Shown piece after piece: positions 17,326 through 26,780 of a stretch of DNA of 64,000 nt. This stretch comes from Ornithinibacillus californiensis (GTDB taxonomy: Bacteria > Bacillota > Bacilli > Bacillales > Amphibacillaceae). The DNA is taken from assembly GCF_001038485.1 (NCBI RefSeq), contig NZ_LDUE01000063.1, positions 1 to 64,000 of the forward strand. Direction: 5' to 3'. The notes below the pieces were generated by a model. That model saw nothing but the letters and a program-made list of their open reading frames with translations. It had not been told where the DNA came from and made no database searches. The position numbers and the translations under genes were made by a program. Within the stretch, counting starts at the first letter, position 1; each line of letters opens with the position of its first letter.

Positions 17326-17889
17326 ATGAAAAAACCTTTAATAATAGGTAGTTCAATTTTACTCATACTACTAATTCCTCCAATTAGGGTTTATATGGAA
17401 TCCATCATGATTATTCATATGCTGGTGCAATTACCTTTACTAATTATTGCTGGCTGGTTCCTAGGGGATTATATGATTAGCAAAATCCCTAAGGTATTTA
17501 TTTTATCGAATGATAATGGTGTTCCTGGAATCATTCTATTTGTAGCTATAACGATGTTTTGGATGTTGCCAAGAACATTGGATGAAGCTCTAACATTTCC
17601 GATGTATGAACTGTTTAAATTTGTTAGTTTACCTATTTCAGGTATCTTGTTAGTGGATAGTTGGGGGAAAATTAATGATTTAGGAAGGATATTTATTTAC
17701 CTCAACTACTTATCTATGTTCGCACTGATGGGATGGTTATATTTAGATTCTCCTATACAGATTTGTAATAACTATCTAGTGGACCAACAAAAAGTACTGG
17801 GTTGGGGATTTATATTTATCACAGCTATCATGGTATTATATGTTGTCCAATATGTATTTACCGATCAATCTGAATTAGAAGAAACATAA
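17326..17889 (+). CDS. Membrane protein of the oxidase operon, possible assembly factor
   Basis: 187 residues with about five hydrophobic segments and a short acidic tail. I do not recognise the family with confidence. The conserved-looking MIIHMLVQLPLLIIAGW resembles the His-bearing helix of CtaG-type oxidase assembly proteins, which is suggestive only. The ATG at 17326 follows GGAGGG by 8 bases and is preferred over the ATG at 17305, which has no ribosome site. As last gene of the operon, right after the Sco gene, a role in oxidase maturation is a reasonable inference. Confidence 0.7.
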   Translation: MKKPLIIGSSILLILLIPPIRVYMESIMIIHMLVQLPLLIIAGWFLGDYMISKIPKVFILSNDNGVPGIILFVAITMFWMLPRTLDEALTFPMYELFKFVSLPISGILLVDSWGKINDLGRIFIYLNYLSMFALMGWLYLDSPIQICNNYLVDQQKVLGWGFIFITAIMVLYVVQYVFTDQSELEET

Positions 17890-17903
17890 GATGTAGTACT
17901 TAT

Positions 17904-17943
17904 AAGTACATGGAATGGGAATCCATTTCATGTACTTTTTTTA
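17904..17943 (+). terminator. Terminator of the oxidase operon
   Basis: A 15-base stem, AAGTACATGGAATGG (17904-17918) against CCATTTCATGTACTT (17923-17937) with one wobble, is followed by TTTTT. Confidence 0.85.
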
Positions 17944-18190
17944 CCATTATTAGCACGTTTTTGAGACGCGTAGACGGTTGGTATTTTTTCAACCTATCAA
18001 AAATAGAATTAATAATAAAATATAGCAACTCTTAAGTTCGACAATCTATCTGAAAAAATGACAAAAATCTAGTATTTGCCATTCAAATTATACTAGTTCT
18101 GCATTATAATAGATTTAAAGTGTTGCAATCGAAAAGTTGAGTTCAACTTCACGGGAGCAAACTTAACTAATTGATTAGGAGATTGATAGA
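17944..18190 (+). promoter_or_regulatory. Intergenic region with promoter for the DUF4015 gene
   Basis: No gene is visible. TTCAAA (18082-18087) and TATAAT (18105-18110) are spaced by 17 bases and would start transcription near 18117, leaving a leader of about 74 bases. The leader holds a short dyad around AGTTGAGTTCAACTT. Nothing else is recognised. Confidence 0.5.
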
Positions 18191-19417
18191 ATGAAAAACA
18201 AACAACTTAAGAGAATTTTAATCCCAGTTGTTCTCCTACTGGTTATTTCCCTTCCGTTTGCAATACCAGAAAAAAGTAGTGGGGACGAAGAATTATTTGC
18301 TACTGATCATTTGGAAAGACAGACATCAATCCAATTGCTAGAGGAGAATACGGATTTAAAACGTTTCGTATTCGATTCAGGATATCAATTTAACTATCCA
18401 GACGCTGTTCGTGGGATTTATGTAACGGGGCATTCAGCAGGAGGAAGTCGATTCAATACACTAATTGATCTAGTAAATAATTCAGACTTGAATGCAATGG
18501 TTATTGATATTAAAGATGATCATGGCTATATTACCTTTAAGCCAGGTGAAGATTCACCATTTGCAGATATCGGTCAAAATTATATAAAAGATATGCAAGA
18601 AATGATGAAAACACTTGAAGAGAATGAAATCTATCCAATAGCAAGAATTGTTGTTTTTAAGGATAGTGTATTAGCGCAAAAGAGACCGGATTTATCCTTT
18701 ACAGAAAACGGTTCTGTATGGAAAAATCCTCGCGGAGAGTCATTTGTTAACCCATTTTTGAAAGAAGTATGGGATCATAACGTAGAAATTGCAAAAATGG
18801 CTGCAGAGATGGGATTCCAAGAGATTCAATTTGATTATGTCCGTTTTCCTGAGGGTTTTGAACGTCGTGATAGTGAGCTAGGTTACTCTCAAGGTGAATA
18901 CGAAAATAGCGAAATAGATAATGTTCAACGACGTGTTCAGGCAGTAACAGACTTTGTTGCTTATGCTAGACAAGAATTAGAACCATATGATATTGACGTT
19001 TCAGTTGATATTTTTGGATATTCAGCTACGATACCAGAAGCTCCTGGAATAGGGCAAAACTTTTCCAAGATTTCTGAAAATGTAGATGTAATCTCATCTA
19101 TGATCTACCCTAGTCACTGGTCTAATCATTACTTTGGTATTCCGTTTCCAGATACGGAGCCATATCGCCTAACGGAAGAATATGCCAAAGTCGAAAACGA
19201 GGTACTTTCTAAATTAGAAAACCCTCCAGTTTCTAGACCTTGGATCCAGGATTTCGAAGCACCATGGATCTACCATGGTACCGGGATTCCAGTTACCCAA
19301 TACGGAAAAGCAGAGGTAGAAGCTCAAATTAGAGCCCTACAAGATAATGGAATTAATGAATATCTACTTTGGAATGCAGGTAACACATATACTGAAAACG
19401 TTGATTATACGCCATAA
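18191..19417 (+). CDS. Secreted putative glycoside hydrolase (DUF4015 family)
   Basis: 408 residues with an N-terminal signal or anchor (KRILIPVVLLLVISLPFAIP). The domain begins at RGIYVTGHSAGGSRF, followed by LNAMVIDIKDDHGYITF, FQEIQFDYVRFPEG and DVSVDIFGYS, which mark the TIM-barrel family PF13200 of putative carbohydrate hydrolases. The Asp residues after beta strands (VIDIKDD, QFDYVRFP) are candidate acids. Activity and substrate are unproven. Good ribosome site (AGGAG) before ATG; monocistronic. Confidence 0.85.
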   Translation: MKNKQLKRILIPVVLLLVISLPFAIPEKSSGDEELFATDHLERQTSIQLLEENTDLKRFVFDSGYQFNYPDAVRGIYVTGHSAGGSRFNTLIDLVNNSDLNAMVIDIKDDHGYITFKPGEDSPFADIGQNYIKDMQEMMKTLEENEIYPIARIVVFKDSVLAQKRPDLSFTENGSVWKNPRGESFVNPFLKEVWDHNVEIAKMAAEMGFQEIQFDYVRFPEGFERRDSELGYSQGEYENSEIDNVQRRVQAVTDFVAYARQELEPYDIDVSVDIFGYSATIPEAPGIGQNFSKISENVDVISSMIYPSHWSNHYFGIPFPDTEPYRLTEEYAKVENEVLSKLENPPVSRPWIQDFEAPWIYHGTGIPVTQYGKAEVEAQIRALQDNGINEYLLWNAGNTYTENVDYTP

Positions 19418-19423
19418 TTTATC

Positions 19424-19462
19424 AAAAAAAGCGAAACTTTTAATAAAAGTTCCGCTTTTTTT
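19424..19462 (+). terminator. Terminator of the DUF4015 gene
   Basis: AAAAAAAGCG and CGCTTTTTTT close a long hairpin with the inner stem AACTTTT/AAAAGTT. Confidence 0.85.
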
Positions 19463-19564
19463 CGTTTAACTACACATACTTATAATAAACAGCCCTAGGA
19501 GGCATTTAACAATAGCATATATTTTCGCTATACTTACTACTAGAACAGACGAAGGAGTAGATCC

Positions 19565-20158
19565 ATGGATTGGTATGAGAAATTAAGCAAGTATTTTCCA
19601 ATTGAAGAAATGAAATCAAAAGAGCATATGGAGCTTTTATTAAAAGAAAAAGGTGACGTTTATCATAAGGATGAAGGACCATCTCATGTGCTAATGTATG
19701 CAGAGTTTGATACGTTTATTTTTATTGATTATGTGTGGGTCTCTGCAAAAACAAGAGGACAAGGAATCGGCCATAAGTTAATCGAAAAACTAAAGCGAAG
19801 AAACAAGCCGATAATTCTTGAGGTAGAACCAGTTGATTATGACGATACCGATACTGAAAAACGTTTGCATTTTTATAAGCGAGAAGGATTCACACATGCT
19901 CAGTCAATCGGTTACAACCGTCGTTCCTTGGCTACGAATGAGGAAAATGCAATGGAAATCCTATACTGGTCTCCAAATGATGAATCGGAGGAAGTAATCT
20001 TCGAACAGATGAGAAAAATGTATGAATCCATTCATACGTATAAGGATAAAGAATTGTATGGTCAGGCTTATCAGCCTGTGGATGAAGTGCTAACATATGA
20101 TGAAGACAGGGAGTCTCAGGATATTTTAGCCGGACTAGAAAAAAATCAAGTGAAGTAA
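19565..20158 (+). CDS. yjbC: GNAT-family acetyltransferase YjbC
   Basis: 197 residues. The acetyl-CoA motif A is ARGQGIGHKLIEKL-like (RGQGIGHKLIEKL, about 66-78), and LHFYKREGF follows as motif B. The start MDWYEKLSKYFPIEEMKSKEHME and the DVYHKDEG segment match B. subtilis YjbC as I remember it. In B. subtilis yjbC precedes spx and both respond to oxidative or cell-wall stress; here a glnK-amt operon sits between them. Start: GAAGGAG before ATG. The acetyl acceptor is unknown. Confidence 0.82.
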   Translation: MDWYEKLSKYFPIEEMKSKEHMELLLKEKGDVYHKDEGPSHVLMYAEFDTFIFIDYVWVSAKTRGQGIGHKLIEKLKRRNKPIILEVEPVDYDDTDTEKRLHFYKREGFTHAQSIGYNRRSLATNEENAMEILYWSPNDESEEVIFEQMRKMYESIHTYKDKELYGQAYQPVDEVLTYDEDRESQDILAGLEKNQVK

Positions 20159-20160
20159 TA

Positions 20161-20199
20161 AAAAGCCCTTCCCAAGAAAAGTAATGGGAAGCGGCTTTT
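20161..20199. terminator. Shared bidirectional terminator (yjbC / amt)
   Basis: AAAAGCCCTTCCCA (20161-20174) pairs with TGGGAAGCGGCTTTT (20185-20199) with one bulge, between convergent genes. Confidence 0.85.
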
Positions 20200-20219
20200 A
20201 TATTTGATGGGTGACTCTT

Positions 20220-21530
20220 TTAAGTTATAGTATTTTCTTCGGGTTTCCCGACTGGAATACTATTTAAGCGGTCTGCCAATCCAAGTCTTGTATGTGGTAA
20301 ATCTATTTCATTACCTGATAATAATGTATCCTTGAAATCATATGCATTGGATCCATGCTCCGAGAAATCAAGTCCAGCAATTTCTTCCTCTTTGGATACA
20401 CGTATTGGTGCCACTTTGTTTAATACATAAGTGAATCCGCCAATTGTAATTGAGACCCAGAAGATGACAGCAAGTATGCCTATTGCTTGAATTCCAAGTT
20501 GTGTTAAACCATTTCCATAAAAAAGGCCAGTAGAAGTAGAGAATAACCCAATTGCAAGAGTTCCCCAGATACCTAGTAGTCCGTGTACTGTAATAGCTCC
20601 AACGGGATCATCAATTTTTAACTTATCATCAAAGAATCGAATTCCCTCCACAAGAAGTACACCTGAAATAAATCCAACTAAAATAGCTCCACCAAGCGAT
20701 ATTTCTGCACATCCTGCAGTAATCCCAACTAATCCAGCTAATACGCCATTTAAAGTTAAGGATGCATCCACTTTTTTATATCTAAACTTGGTATAAAGAG
20801 CACTCGATACTACAGCGGCTGAAGTGGATAATAATGTTGTACCAATTACCATAGGTACTAACGTTAAATCGGCTGCTAATGTGCTGCCTCCGTTAAAACC
20901 GAACCATCCAAGCCAAAGAATAAAAACTCCAAGTGCACCAAGGGGGATATTGTGGCCAGGAATAACATTAATCTTTTTACCGTTATACTTTCCTAAGCGT
21001 GGTCCCAAAATGAGTACAACCATAAGTGCTCCTACAGCACCAGTCAAATGAACAACAGTAGATCCAGCAAAATCTGTAAAACCTAAATTCGTTAACCATC
21101 CATCTCCTTGCCAAACCCAATTTCCAACAACAGGGTAGACAATAGATGTCATGATAGCAACAATTAGAATATAACTACCGAGTTTTATTCGTTCAGCTAC
21201 TGCGCCTGACATGATGGTTGCACAGGTTGCAATAAACATAGCTTGGAAAACAAAGAACCCAATATCTTCCACACCACTGAGAAAAAATCCACCTAATCCA
21301 ATTAAAGAACCAGTAGATCCACCAAACATTAATCCATATCCAATGGTATAGAATAATATTGCAGAAACACTAATCGTTAGGAAATTTTTCATTAAAATAT
21401 TCAATGTGTTTTTAGATCTGGTAAACCCAGATTCAACCATCGCAAAACCTGCATGCATAAAGAATACAAGAATAGCACCTAACATTATCCATACAAGGTT
21501 AATCGCTAATTCTAATTCTTCAGTACTCAT
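20220..21530 (-). CDS. amt: Ammonium transporter (Amt/NrgA family)
   Basis: 436 residues with 11 membrane segments. It conducts ammonium across the cytoplasmic membrane. Family blocks: FFMHAGFAMVESGFTRSKN, FFVFQAMFIATCATIMSGAVAERI, GNWVWQGDGWL, the His of DFAGSTVVHLTGAVGAL (pore His) and the second pore His in DDPVGAITVHGLLGIWG. The cytoplasmic tail is about 45 residues. Second gene of the glnK-amt operon, 33 bases behind glnK, with AAGGAGGGG before ATG. GlnK is expected to block the pore when nitrogen is sufficient. Confidence 0.95.
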   Translation of the reverse strand: MSTEELELAINLVWIMLGAILVFFMHAGFAMVESGFTRSKNTLNILMKNFLTISVSAILFYTIGYGLMFGGSTGSLIGLGGFFLSGVEDIGFFVFQAMFIATCATIMSGAVAERIKLGSYILIVAIMTSIVYPVVGNWVWQGDGWLTNLGFTDFAGSTVVHLTGAVGALMVVLILGPRLGKYNGKKINVIPGHNIPLGALGVFILWLGWFGFNGGSTLAADLTLVPMVIGTTLLSTSAAVVSSALYTKFRYKKVDASLTLNGVLAGLVGITAGCAEISLGGAILVGFISGVLLVEGIRFFDDKLKIDDPVGAITVHGLLGIWGTLAIGLFSTSTGLFYGNGLTQLGIQAIGILAVIFWVSITIGGFTYVLNKVAPIRVSKEEEIAGLDFSEHGSNAYDFKDTLLSGNEIDLPHTRLGLADRLNSIPVGKPEENTIT

Positions 21531-21563
21531 TAAAACCCCTCCTTATTAAGATAAGTTATTGAC

Positions 21564-21905
21564 TTACAAAAATGCTCGAGCTCCGCTTTCCTTTGTTCGG
21601 ATACTAATTACTTCATCGATAGGGTGTATGAATATTTTTCCATCGCCAATTTCTCCGGTACTACACGTTCCAATAATAATTTTCACAATGTCCTCTACCT
21701 GACTGTCTTCAACAACAGTTTCTACTTTTAGCTTAGGTAATAATTGAATTTGAAAAGTAGTTCCTCGGAATAGACCTTTTTGACCAATCTGTTTACCAGT
21801 ACCAGCAGCTTCTGTAATAGTCAACCCTCCGATGCCTAATTCATTCAAGCTGCTATGCAAAGATTGAAACTTTTCGGGACGTATAATTGCTTCTATTTTT
21901 TTCAT
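21564..21905 (-). CDS. glnK: P-II family nitrogen regulator GlnK (NrgB)
   Basis: 113 residues, the normal P-II length. MKKIEAIIRPEK opens it; the T-loop is GKQIGQKGLFRGTTFQ (38-52). Both T-loop tyrosines of enteric GlnK are Phe here (F46, F51), so it cannot be uridylylated at Tyr51. R47, which plugs the Amt pore, is kept. The C-terminal signature TGEIGDGKIFIHPIDEVISIRT holds the nucleotide-binding B and C loops. Strong ribosome site AAGGAGGGG. In Bacillus the protein also binds TnrA, consistent with the TnrA-like box upstream. Confidence 0.95.
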   Translation of the reverse strand: MKKIEAIIRPEKFQSLHSSLNELGIGGLTITEAAGTGKQIGQKGLFRGTTFQIQLLPKLKVETVVEDSQVEDIVKIIIGTCSTGEIGDGKIFIHPIDEVISIRTKESGARAFL

Positions 21906-22252
21906 GTGCTCCCCTCCTTGTGTTAGGTTTCCTTACATTTAATTTTATCTAAATATTATAATAAAGGTTTTTTTCTAAAAAAACAAGGAAAAATTTATTT
22001 TTTAAGATATTTATGTTAGAAAACATAACATAACGGTATGTAATTGGCAGGGGAGGGGTTTAATCAAATAGAAATAAGGGTAATTTAGAATTAAAAGGGT
22101 ATAATTTGTGACATAGATAAATAAGGTTGAAGCATCTGTTATATACTTGACAGATATAGTATACTTATATTAATAAGTTATTTAAACTTATTATAATTTA
22201 ATAACTAATTAAGTTTACATTATTTGTAAATAGTCATGAGGAGTGAAGTAAG
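21906..22252. promoter_or_regulatory. glnK-amt / spx divergent regulatory region
   Basis: No gene lies here. On the minus strand a TATAAT (21960-21955) could serve glnK. Towards spx, TTGACA at 22147-22152 is a perfect -35 followed by a very AT-rich stretch with several possible -10 boxes (TATATTAATAA), none at an ideal distance. The spx ribosome site is GAGGAG ahead of 22253. Confidence 0.5.
22014..22030 (-). promoter_or_regulatory. TnrA/GlnR-like operator upstream of glnK-amt
   Basis: TGTTAGAAAACATAACA matches the TnrA/GlnR consensus TGTNANAWWWTMTNACA at 16 of 17 positions. It lies about 110 bases upstream of glnK, on the side expected for nitrogen-limitation control of nrgAB-type operons. 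Confidence 0.75.
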
Positions 22253-22648
22253 ATGGTAACACTTTATACCTCACCGAGTTGTACATCCTGTAGAAAAGCT
22301 AAGACATGGTTAATCGACAATAACATTCCTTTTACGGAGCGAAATATGTTTTCAGAAGCTTTAACGTTAGAAGAAATTAAAGAGATACTTCGTATGACAG
22401 AGGATGGTACGGATGAAATCATTTCTACTCGTTCAAAGGTATTCCAAAATCTGAATATAAATATCGATCAACTGCCTTTAATGGAGTTATACACTCTAAT
22501 TCAAGAGCACCCAGGGTTATTAAGAAGACCTATAATAATAGATGAAAAAAGACTACAGGTTGGCTATAATGAAGATGAGATTCGTAGGTTTTTACCAAGA
22601 ACAGTACGAACTTTTCACCTAGAAGAAGCTAGACGTATGGTGAACTAA
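22253..22648 (+). CDS. spx: Transcriptional regulator Spx
   Basis: 131 residues, the exact length of Spx. The redox switch CTSC is at 10-13, followed by [35 protein letters not shown] is the conserved C-terminal region. Spx binds the alpha C-terminal domain of RNA polymerase and reprogrammes transcription under disulfide stress; it is degraded by ClpXP with the adaptor SpxH, whose gene is 5 kb downstream. Start GAGGAGTG before ATG. Confidence 0.97.
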   Translation: MVTLYTSPSCTSCRKAKTWLIDNNIPFTERNMFSEALTLEEIKEILRMTEDGTDEIISTRSKVFQNLNINIDQLPLMELYTLIQEHPGLLRRPIIIDEKRLQVGYNEDEIRRFLPRTVRTFHLEEARRMVN

Positions 22649-22672
22649 TCGTAATCGTGTGGATTAAAAATG

Positions 22673-22706
22673 AAAAGCGCAGATCTATTTTTGATCTGCG
22701 CTTTTG
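22673..22706 (+). terminator. Terminator of spx
   Basis: AAAAGCGCAGATC (22673-22685) and GATCTGCGCTTTT (22693-22705) form a perfect 13-base stem. Confidence 0.88.
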
Positions 22707-22896
22707 ATATCTTGTTTTATAGGTGACAAAATAACTAAATTAAGTTAAAATAATATTTTAAATCATGATATCTAGGCATATTAATTTTCATTATGCAATA
22801 TGCTAACATACAATATATATAAGAATAGGAATTCTTGTTTCAATAGATAAGGTAAGTACTAGCTCTGCCTATTTAAAAAAGAAGGGAGAGAATTAC

Positions 22897-23592
22897 ATGG
22901 AAATCGAAAGAATTAATGAAAATACGGTCAAATTCTTTATCTCTTATGTAGATATTGAAGATCGAGGCTTTGAACGGGATGAAATTTGGTACAATCGCGA
23001 ACGCAGCGAACAGTTATTTTGGCAAATGATGGACGAGGTAAATTATCAAGAAGACTTTCATGTAGATGGCCCTTTATGGATTCAAGTTCATGCCTTAGAA
23101 AAAGGATTAGAAATTGTTGTAACAAAAGCACAGCTCTCAAAGAATGGAGATAATTTAGAATTTCCAATTGATGAGGATGGCTCTACAATAGATATCCCGG
23201 TTGATGAGAAAGTTGAATCATTCTTAGAAGATAAGTTTGGTAAGAGTGAAAATGAAAATAATGAATTAGAAGAAAATCTAATTGAAGAAAACCTATGGAT
23301 TATTGCGAGCTTTAACGACTTTGAAGATGTCATTCAGCTGAGTCATCATTTCCAAAATGATACGGGAAGTGAAGAAGAAACGCTATACTTCTATAATGGC
23401 AAGTACTACCTATATATGGAATTTTCTCAGGATGTCTTAGATGAAAATACACAAGAGGATATCATATCAAGAGTATTTGAATATGGCGATGATTCGAATA
23501 TTACCATTCATATGTTAGACGAATACGGTAAGAAAATAATTGATACAAATACGTTTACGGATATACGTACACACTTCCCAGCAAATATTTAG
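22897..23592 (+). CDS. mecA: Adaptor protein MecA
   Basis: 231 residues. MEIERINENTVKFFISYVDIEDRGFERDEIWYNRE is the conserved N-terminal substrate-binding domain (a match over its whole length), then an acidic linker (about 105-130), then the ClpC-binding domain beginning ENLWIIASFNDFEDVIQLS. MecA targets proteins such as ComK for ClpCP degradation. GAAGGGAG precedes the ATG. Position between spx and coiA is as in B. subtilis. Confidence 0.96.
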   Translation: MEIERINENTVKFFISYVDIEDRGFERDEIWYNRERSEQLFWQMMDEVNYQEDFHVDGPLWIQVHALEKGLEIVVTKAQLSKNGDNLEFPIDEDGSTIDIPVDEKVESFLEDKFGKSENENNELEENLIEENLWIIASFNDFEDVIQLSHHFQNDTGSEEETLYFYNGKYYLYMEFSQDVLDENTQEDIISRVFEYGDDSNITIHMLDEYGKKIIDTNTFTDIRTHFPANI

Positions 23593-23620
23593 GATACCTT
23601 TAGAGAGGTATCTTTTTTTT
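23593..23620 (+). terminator. Terminator of mecA
   Basis: GATACCT (23593-23599) and AGGTATC (23606-23612) followed by eight T, immediately after the mecA stop. Confidence 0.85.
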
Positions 23621-23678
23621 CTTTTATAAGCAGGATTTTTTTCACCTTTATCGAAATATAATGATGGAGGTGATTTTT

Positions 23679-24872
23679 TTGCTTCAAGCAAAATTTAAGA
23701 ATGGAAAATTGCTTACCTTGTTCCAGTTTACTAAAGGAGAGATTGAAAAGCTTCGATCTGACTCCGACTTTTATTGTCCAGCTTGTAATGAGAAAGTTAT
23801 TATTAAGGCGGGTCCCAAAATGATTGCTCACTTTGCCCATCAAAGTACAGCGAGCTGTCATATGAATGAACGTGGGGAGGGGGAATACCATGAAAAAGGT
23901 AAGATATTACTTTACCAATGGCTATTGAGACAAGGATTGGATGTCTCAATAGAAGCTTATATATCGCCTATTAAACAAAGAGCGGACATTCTTGTGAAGA
24001 TAAAAGGTAAGAAAATTGCTATTGAATTTCAAAGTTCCAGAATCCCAATTCAAGACATAGCTAAAAGAACATATGGCTATTTGCAAGAAGGAATTCAGCC
24101 GATATGGATATTAGGTGCGAATCTTCTTCAACGTACTGGTAAGAACATGCTAAAGGTTGATCATTTTACACTTCAGTTTTTACAGCAATATAACCAAACT
24201 CCTGCACCATTTCTATATTTCTTTGATCCCGAATCAACAACCTTCATTACAGCAGCAAATTTATTTCAAACTAACAATAATCGAATGATTGCAGACTTGA
24301 CCATTAGAAAGCTCGATAAAATTACTTTTCTAGACCTCTTCAAGTTCCCCACTATGTCCTATGACCTTATTGTAGAAGTATGGAAAAAGGCAAAATCTAG
24401 GTTTAGATTGTATCAACCAAGAAGATTATATGGTAAAGAACTAGCTTGGTATAAATGGATTTATTATAAGGGTACACATCGTGAATATCTATCTTCCCTT
24501 ATTTATCTACCTGTAATAGCTCAATATAGAATGAATACACCGCCTTGGGATTGGCAAAGTCGTATATGTCTAGAAGTCATTGATCCTCTTCCAAAAGGTT
24601 CCGCGTTTTCTCTGCTTACATGTCGTTTTCAATTACAAAAATCTCTCTCTAAACACGTTCCTCCATTGATTAAATCCACTAGAGACCCTATTCTTGAATA
24701 TCTTCAATTATTATCCTACTTTCAAATTATTAAACAAAAGTCTAGTAATGTATTTATAAAATGCAATGAAGTTCCATATTACACAAGTCTTGAGGACGCT
24801 ATTGTAGGCGATAAAAAAATAATGAACGAACTTTCACAACTATTCAAGTCAAAATACGAGCATGATTCATAA
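23679..24872 (+). CDS. coiA: CoiA-like competence protein
   Basis: 397 residues from the TTG at 23679, which follows GGAGGTGAT at ideal spacing; the ATGs at 23661 and 23664 lie in or before that ribosome site. An N-terminal zinc-finger-like part has FYCPACNEKVIIKAG and MIAHFAHQ. The nuclease-like domain follows: EYHEKGKILLYQWL, then RADILVKIKGKKIAIEFQSSRI, giving the D...ExQ of a PD-(D/E)xK fold. CoiA supports recombination of incoming DNA during natural transformation. Gene order mecA-coiA-pepF is conserved. Confidence 0.92.
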   Translation: MLQAKFKNGKLLTLFQFTKGEIEKLRSDSDFYCPACNEKVIIKAGPKMIAHFAHQSTASCHMNERGEGEYHEKGKILLYQWLLRQGLDVSIEAYISPIKQRADILVKIKGKKIAIEFQSSRIPIQDIAKRTYGYLQEGIQPIWILGANLLQRTGKNMLKVDHFTLQFLQQYNQTPAPFLYFFDPESTTFITAANLFQTNNNRMIADLTIRKLDKITFLDLFKFPTMSYDLIVEVWKKAKSRFRLYQPRRLYGKELAWYKWIYYKGTHREYLSSLIYLPVIAQYRMNTPPWDWQSRICLEVIDPLPKGSAFSLLTCRFQLQKSLSKHVPPLIKSTRDPILEYLQLLSYFQIIKQKSSNVFIKCNEVPYYTSLEDAIVGDKKIMNELSQLFKSKYEHDS

Positions 24873-24965
24873 ATGATTCGTTATACTAAATAATATAGTA
24901 ATTATGTAGGAATTTTTTAATTTTTGCCGAATTACTATATGGATAGATGTAAAGGAGGAATTACG

Positions 24966-26780
24966 ATGGCAAAGGCAACAAAAGAGCTTCAGTCAAGAAA
25001 TGAAGTGCCCGTGGAAAGAACATGGAGATTAGAGGATATCTTTGCAACAGATGAAGCATGGGAAGAAGAACTGAATAGCTTGAAACAAGATATTCCACAA
25101 GTTGCAGAATATCAGGGAAAGGTAGCAGATTCTGCTGAATCTTTGTATAACGTACTTAAGTTACAAGATGAATTATCTGCAAGACTAGGAAAGCTATATA
25201 CATATGCGCATATGCGTTATGATCAAGACACTACTAATTCATTCTACCAAGCCCTAAATGCAAAAGCAGAAAATGTTCTAACATTAGCACAGAGCTCGAT
25301 GAGTTATTTAGTACCAGAAATCTTAAAAATGGAAGAATCTACTATTAAAGCTTTCTTAGAGCAAAAAGAGGAATTAAAGCTTTATGAGCATGTTTTAAAT
25401 GAAATTATTAGACAACGTAAACATGTGTTAAGTGAAACAGAGGAAGCACTTCTAGCAGAAGCTTCAGAAGCATTATCAACTGGCTCTCAAACATTTGGTA
25501 TGCTTAACAATGCAGACTTGAAATTCCCTACGATAAAGAATGATAAAGGGGAAGAGGTAGATTTAACACATGGTCGTTATGTAGGATTCCTAGAATCTAA
25601 GGACCGTCGTGTGCGTGAAGATGCCTTTAAAGCAATGTATCAAACTTATGGGCAATTTAAGAATACATTTGCATCTACATTAGGTGGTACTGTTAAAACA
25701 CATAACTTCAATGCAAAAGTGCATCATTATGACTCTGCAAGACAAGCAGCATTGGATAATAATAACATTCCTGAAACAGTGTATGACAACCTAGTGGAAG
25801 CAGTAAATGAAAGACTTCCTTTATTACATCGTTACGCAAAACTACGTAAAGAAGTTTTAGGTGTTGAAGAAGTTCATATGTATGATATGTATACATCCCT
25901 AGTACAAGATGTAGACATGGACATTCCTTATGAAAAAGCACAAGAATATGTATTAGAAAGTATAAATCCACTTGGTGAAGAATATCTTGCTGTTATCAAA
26001 GAAGGGTTTGCTAATCGTTGGATTGATGTAGAAGAGAATAAAGGTAAACGAAGTGGTGCTTATTCATCTGGAACTTATGGAACTAACCCATATATTCTAT
26101 TGAACTGGCAAGATCGCGTTAATGATTTGTTTACATTAACACATGAATTAGGTCACTCTGCGCATAGTTATTTCACTAGAAAGTTCCAACCTTACCGTTA
26201 TGGAAACTATTCTATCTTTGTTGCGGAAGTAGCGTCTACGGCGAACGAAGCATTATTAAATGATTACCTATTAAACAACCTGGAAGATGAAAAGCAAAAG
26301 CTTTACATTTTAAATCACTTCCTGGAAGGTTTCCGAGGAACCGTATTCCGTCAAACTATGTTTGCCGAGTTTGAGCATGAGATTCATAAACGTGCCCAAG
26401 CTGGAGAAGCCCTTACTGCTGATTATTTAACTAAGATTTACTATGAATTAAACAAGAAGTACTTCGGTCCAGACGTTGTATCCGATGAAGAAATTGGCTT
26501 AGAGTGGGCTAGAATTCCTCACTTCTACTACAATTACTATGTATATCAATATGCAACTGGATATTCAGCAGCAACTGCATTAGCTAGCAAGATTCTTGGT
26601 GGGGAAGAAGGATCTGTTGAACGCTACCTTGATTTCTTAAAATCTGGTAGCAGTGATTATCCGATTGAAGTATTGAAAAAAGCTGGTGTAGATATGACGT
26701 CTAAACAACCAATTCTGGATGCTTTAGATGTATTTGAAGCAAAACTTACTGAGTTTGAACAGCTTTTACTAAATAAATAA
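24966..26780 (+). CDS. pepF: Oligoendopeptidase F
   Basis: 604 residues. Zinc metallopeptidase of family M3: the HELGHSAH motif supplies HExxH, and the third ligand Glu lies downstream in FVAEVASTANEALLND. It cleaves short peptides in the cytoplasm. The ATG at 24966 follows AAAGGAGG by 7 bases; the upstream ATG at 24924 has no ribosome site. It is a single-gene unit with a long terminator. Confidence 0.96.
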   Translation: MAKATKELQSRNEVPVERTWRLEDIFATDEAWEEELNSLKQDIPQVAEYQGKVADSAESLYNVLKLQDELSARLGKLYTYAHMRYDQDTTNSFYQALNAKAENVLTLAQSSMSYLVPEILKMEESTIKAFLEQKEELKLYEHVLNEIIRQRKHVLSETEEALLAEASEALSTGSQTFGMLNNADLKFPTIKNDKGEEVDLTHGRYVGFLESKDRRVREDAFKAMYQTYGQFKNTFASTLGGTVKTHNFNAKVHHYDSARQAALDNNNIPETVYDNLVEAVNERLPLLHRYAKLRKEVLGVEEVHMYDMYTSLVQDVDMDIPYEKAQEYVLESINPLGEEYLAVIKEGFANRWIDVEENKGKRSGAYSSGTYGTNPYILLNWQDRVNDLFTLTHELGHSAHSYFTRKFQPYRYGNYSIFVAEVASTANEALLNDYLLNNLEDEKQKLYILNHFLEGFRGTVFRQTMFAEFEHEIHKRAQAGEALTADYLTKIYYELNKKYFGPDVVSDEEIGLEWARIPHFYYNYYVYQYATGYSAATALASKILGGEEGSVERYLDFLKSGSSDYPIEVLKKAGVDMTSKQPILDALDVFEAKLTEFEQLLLNK

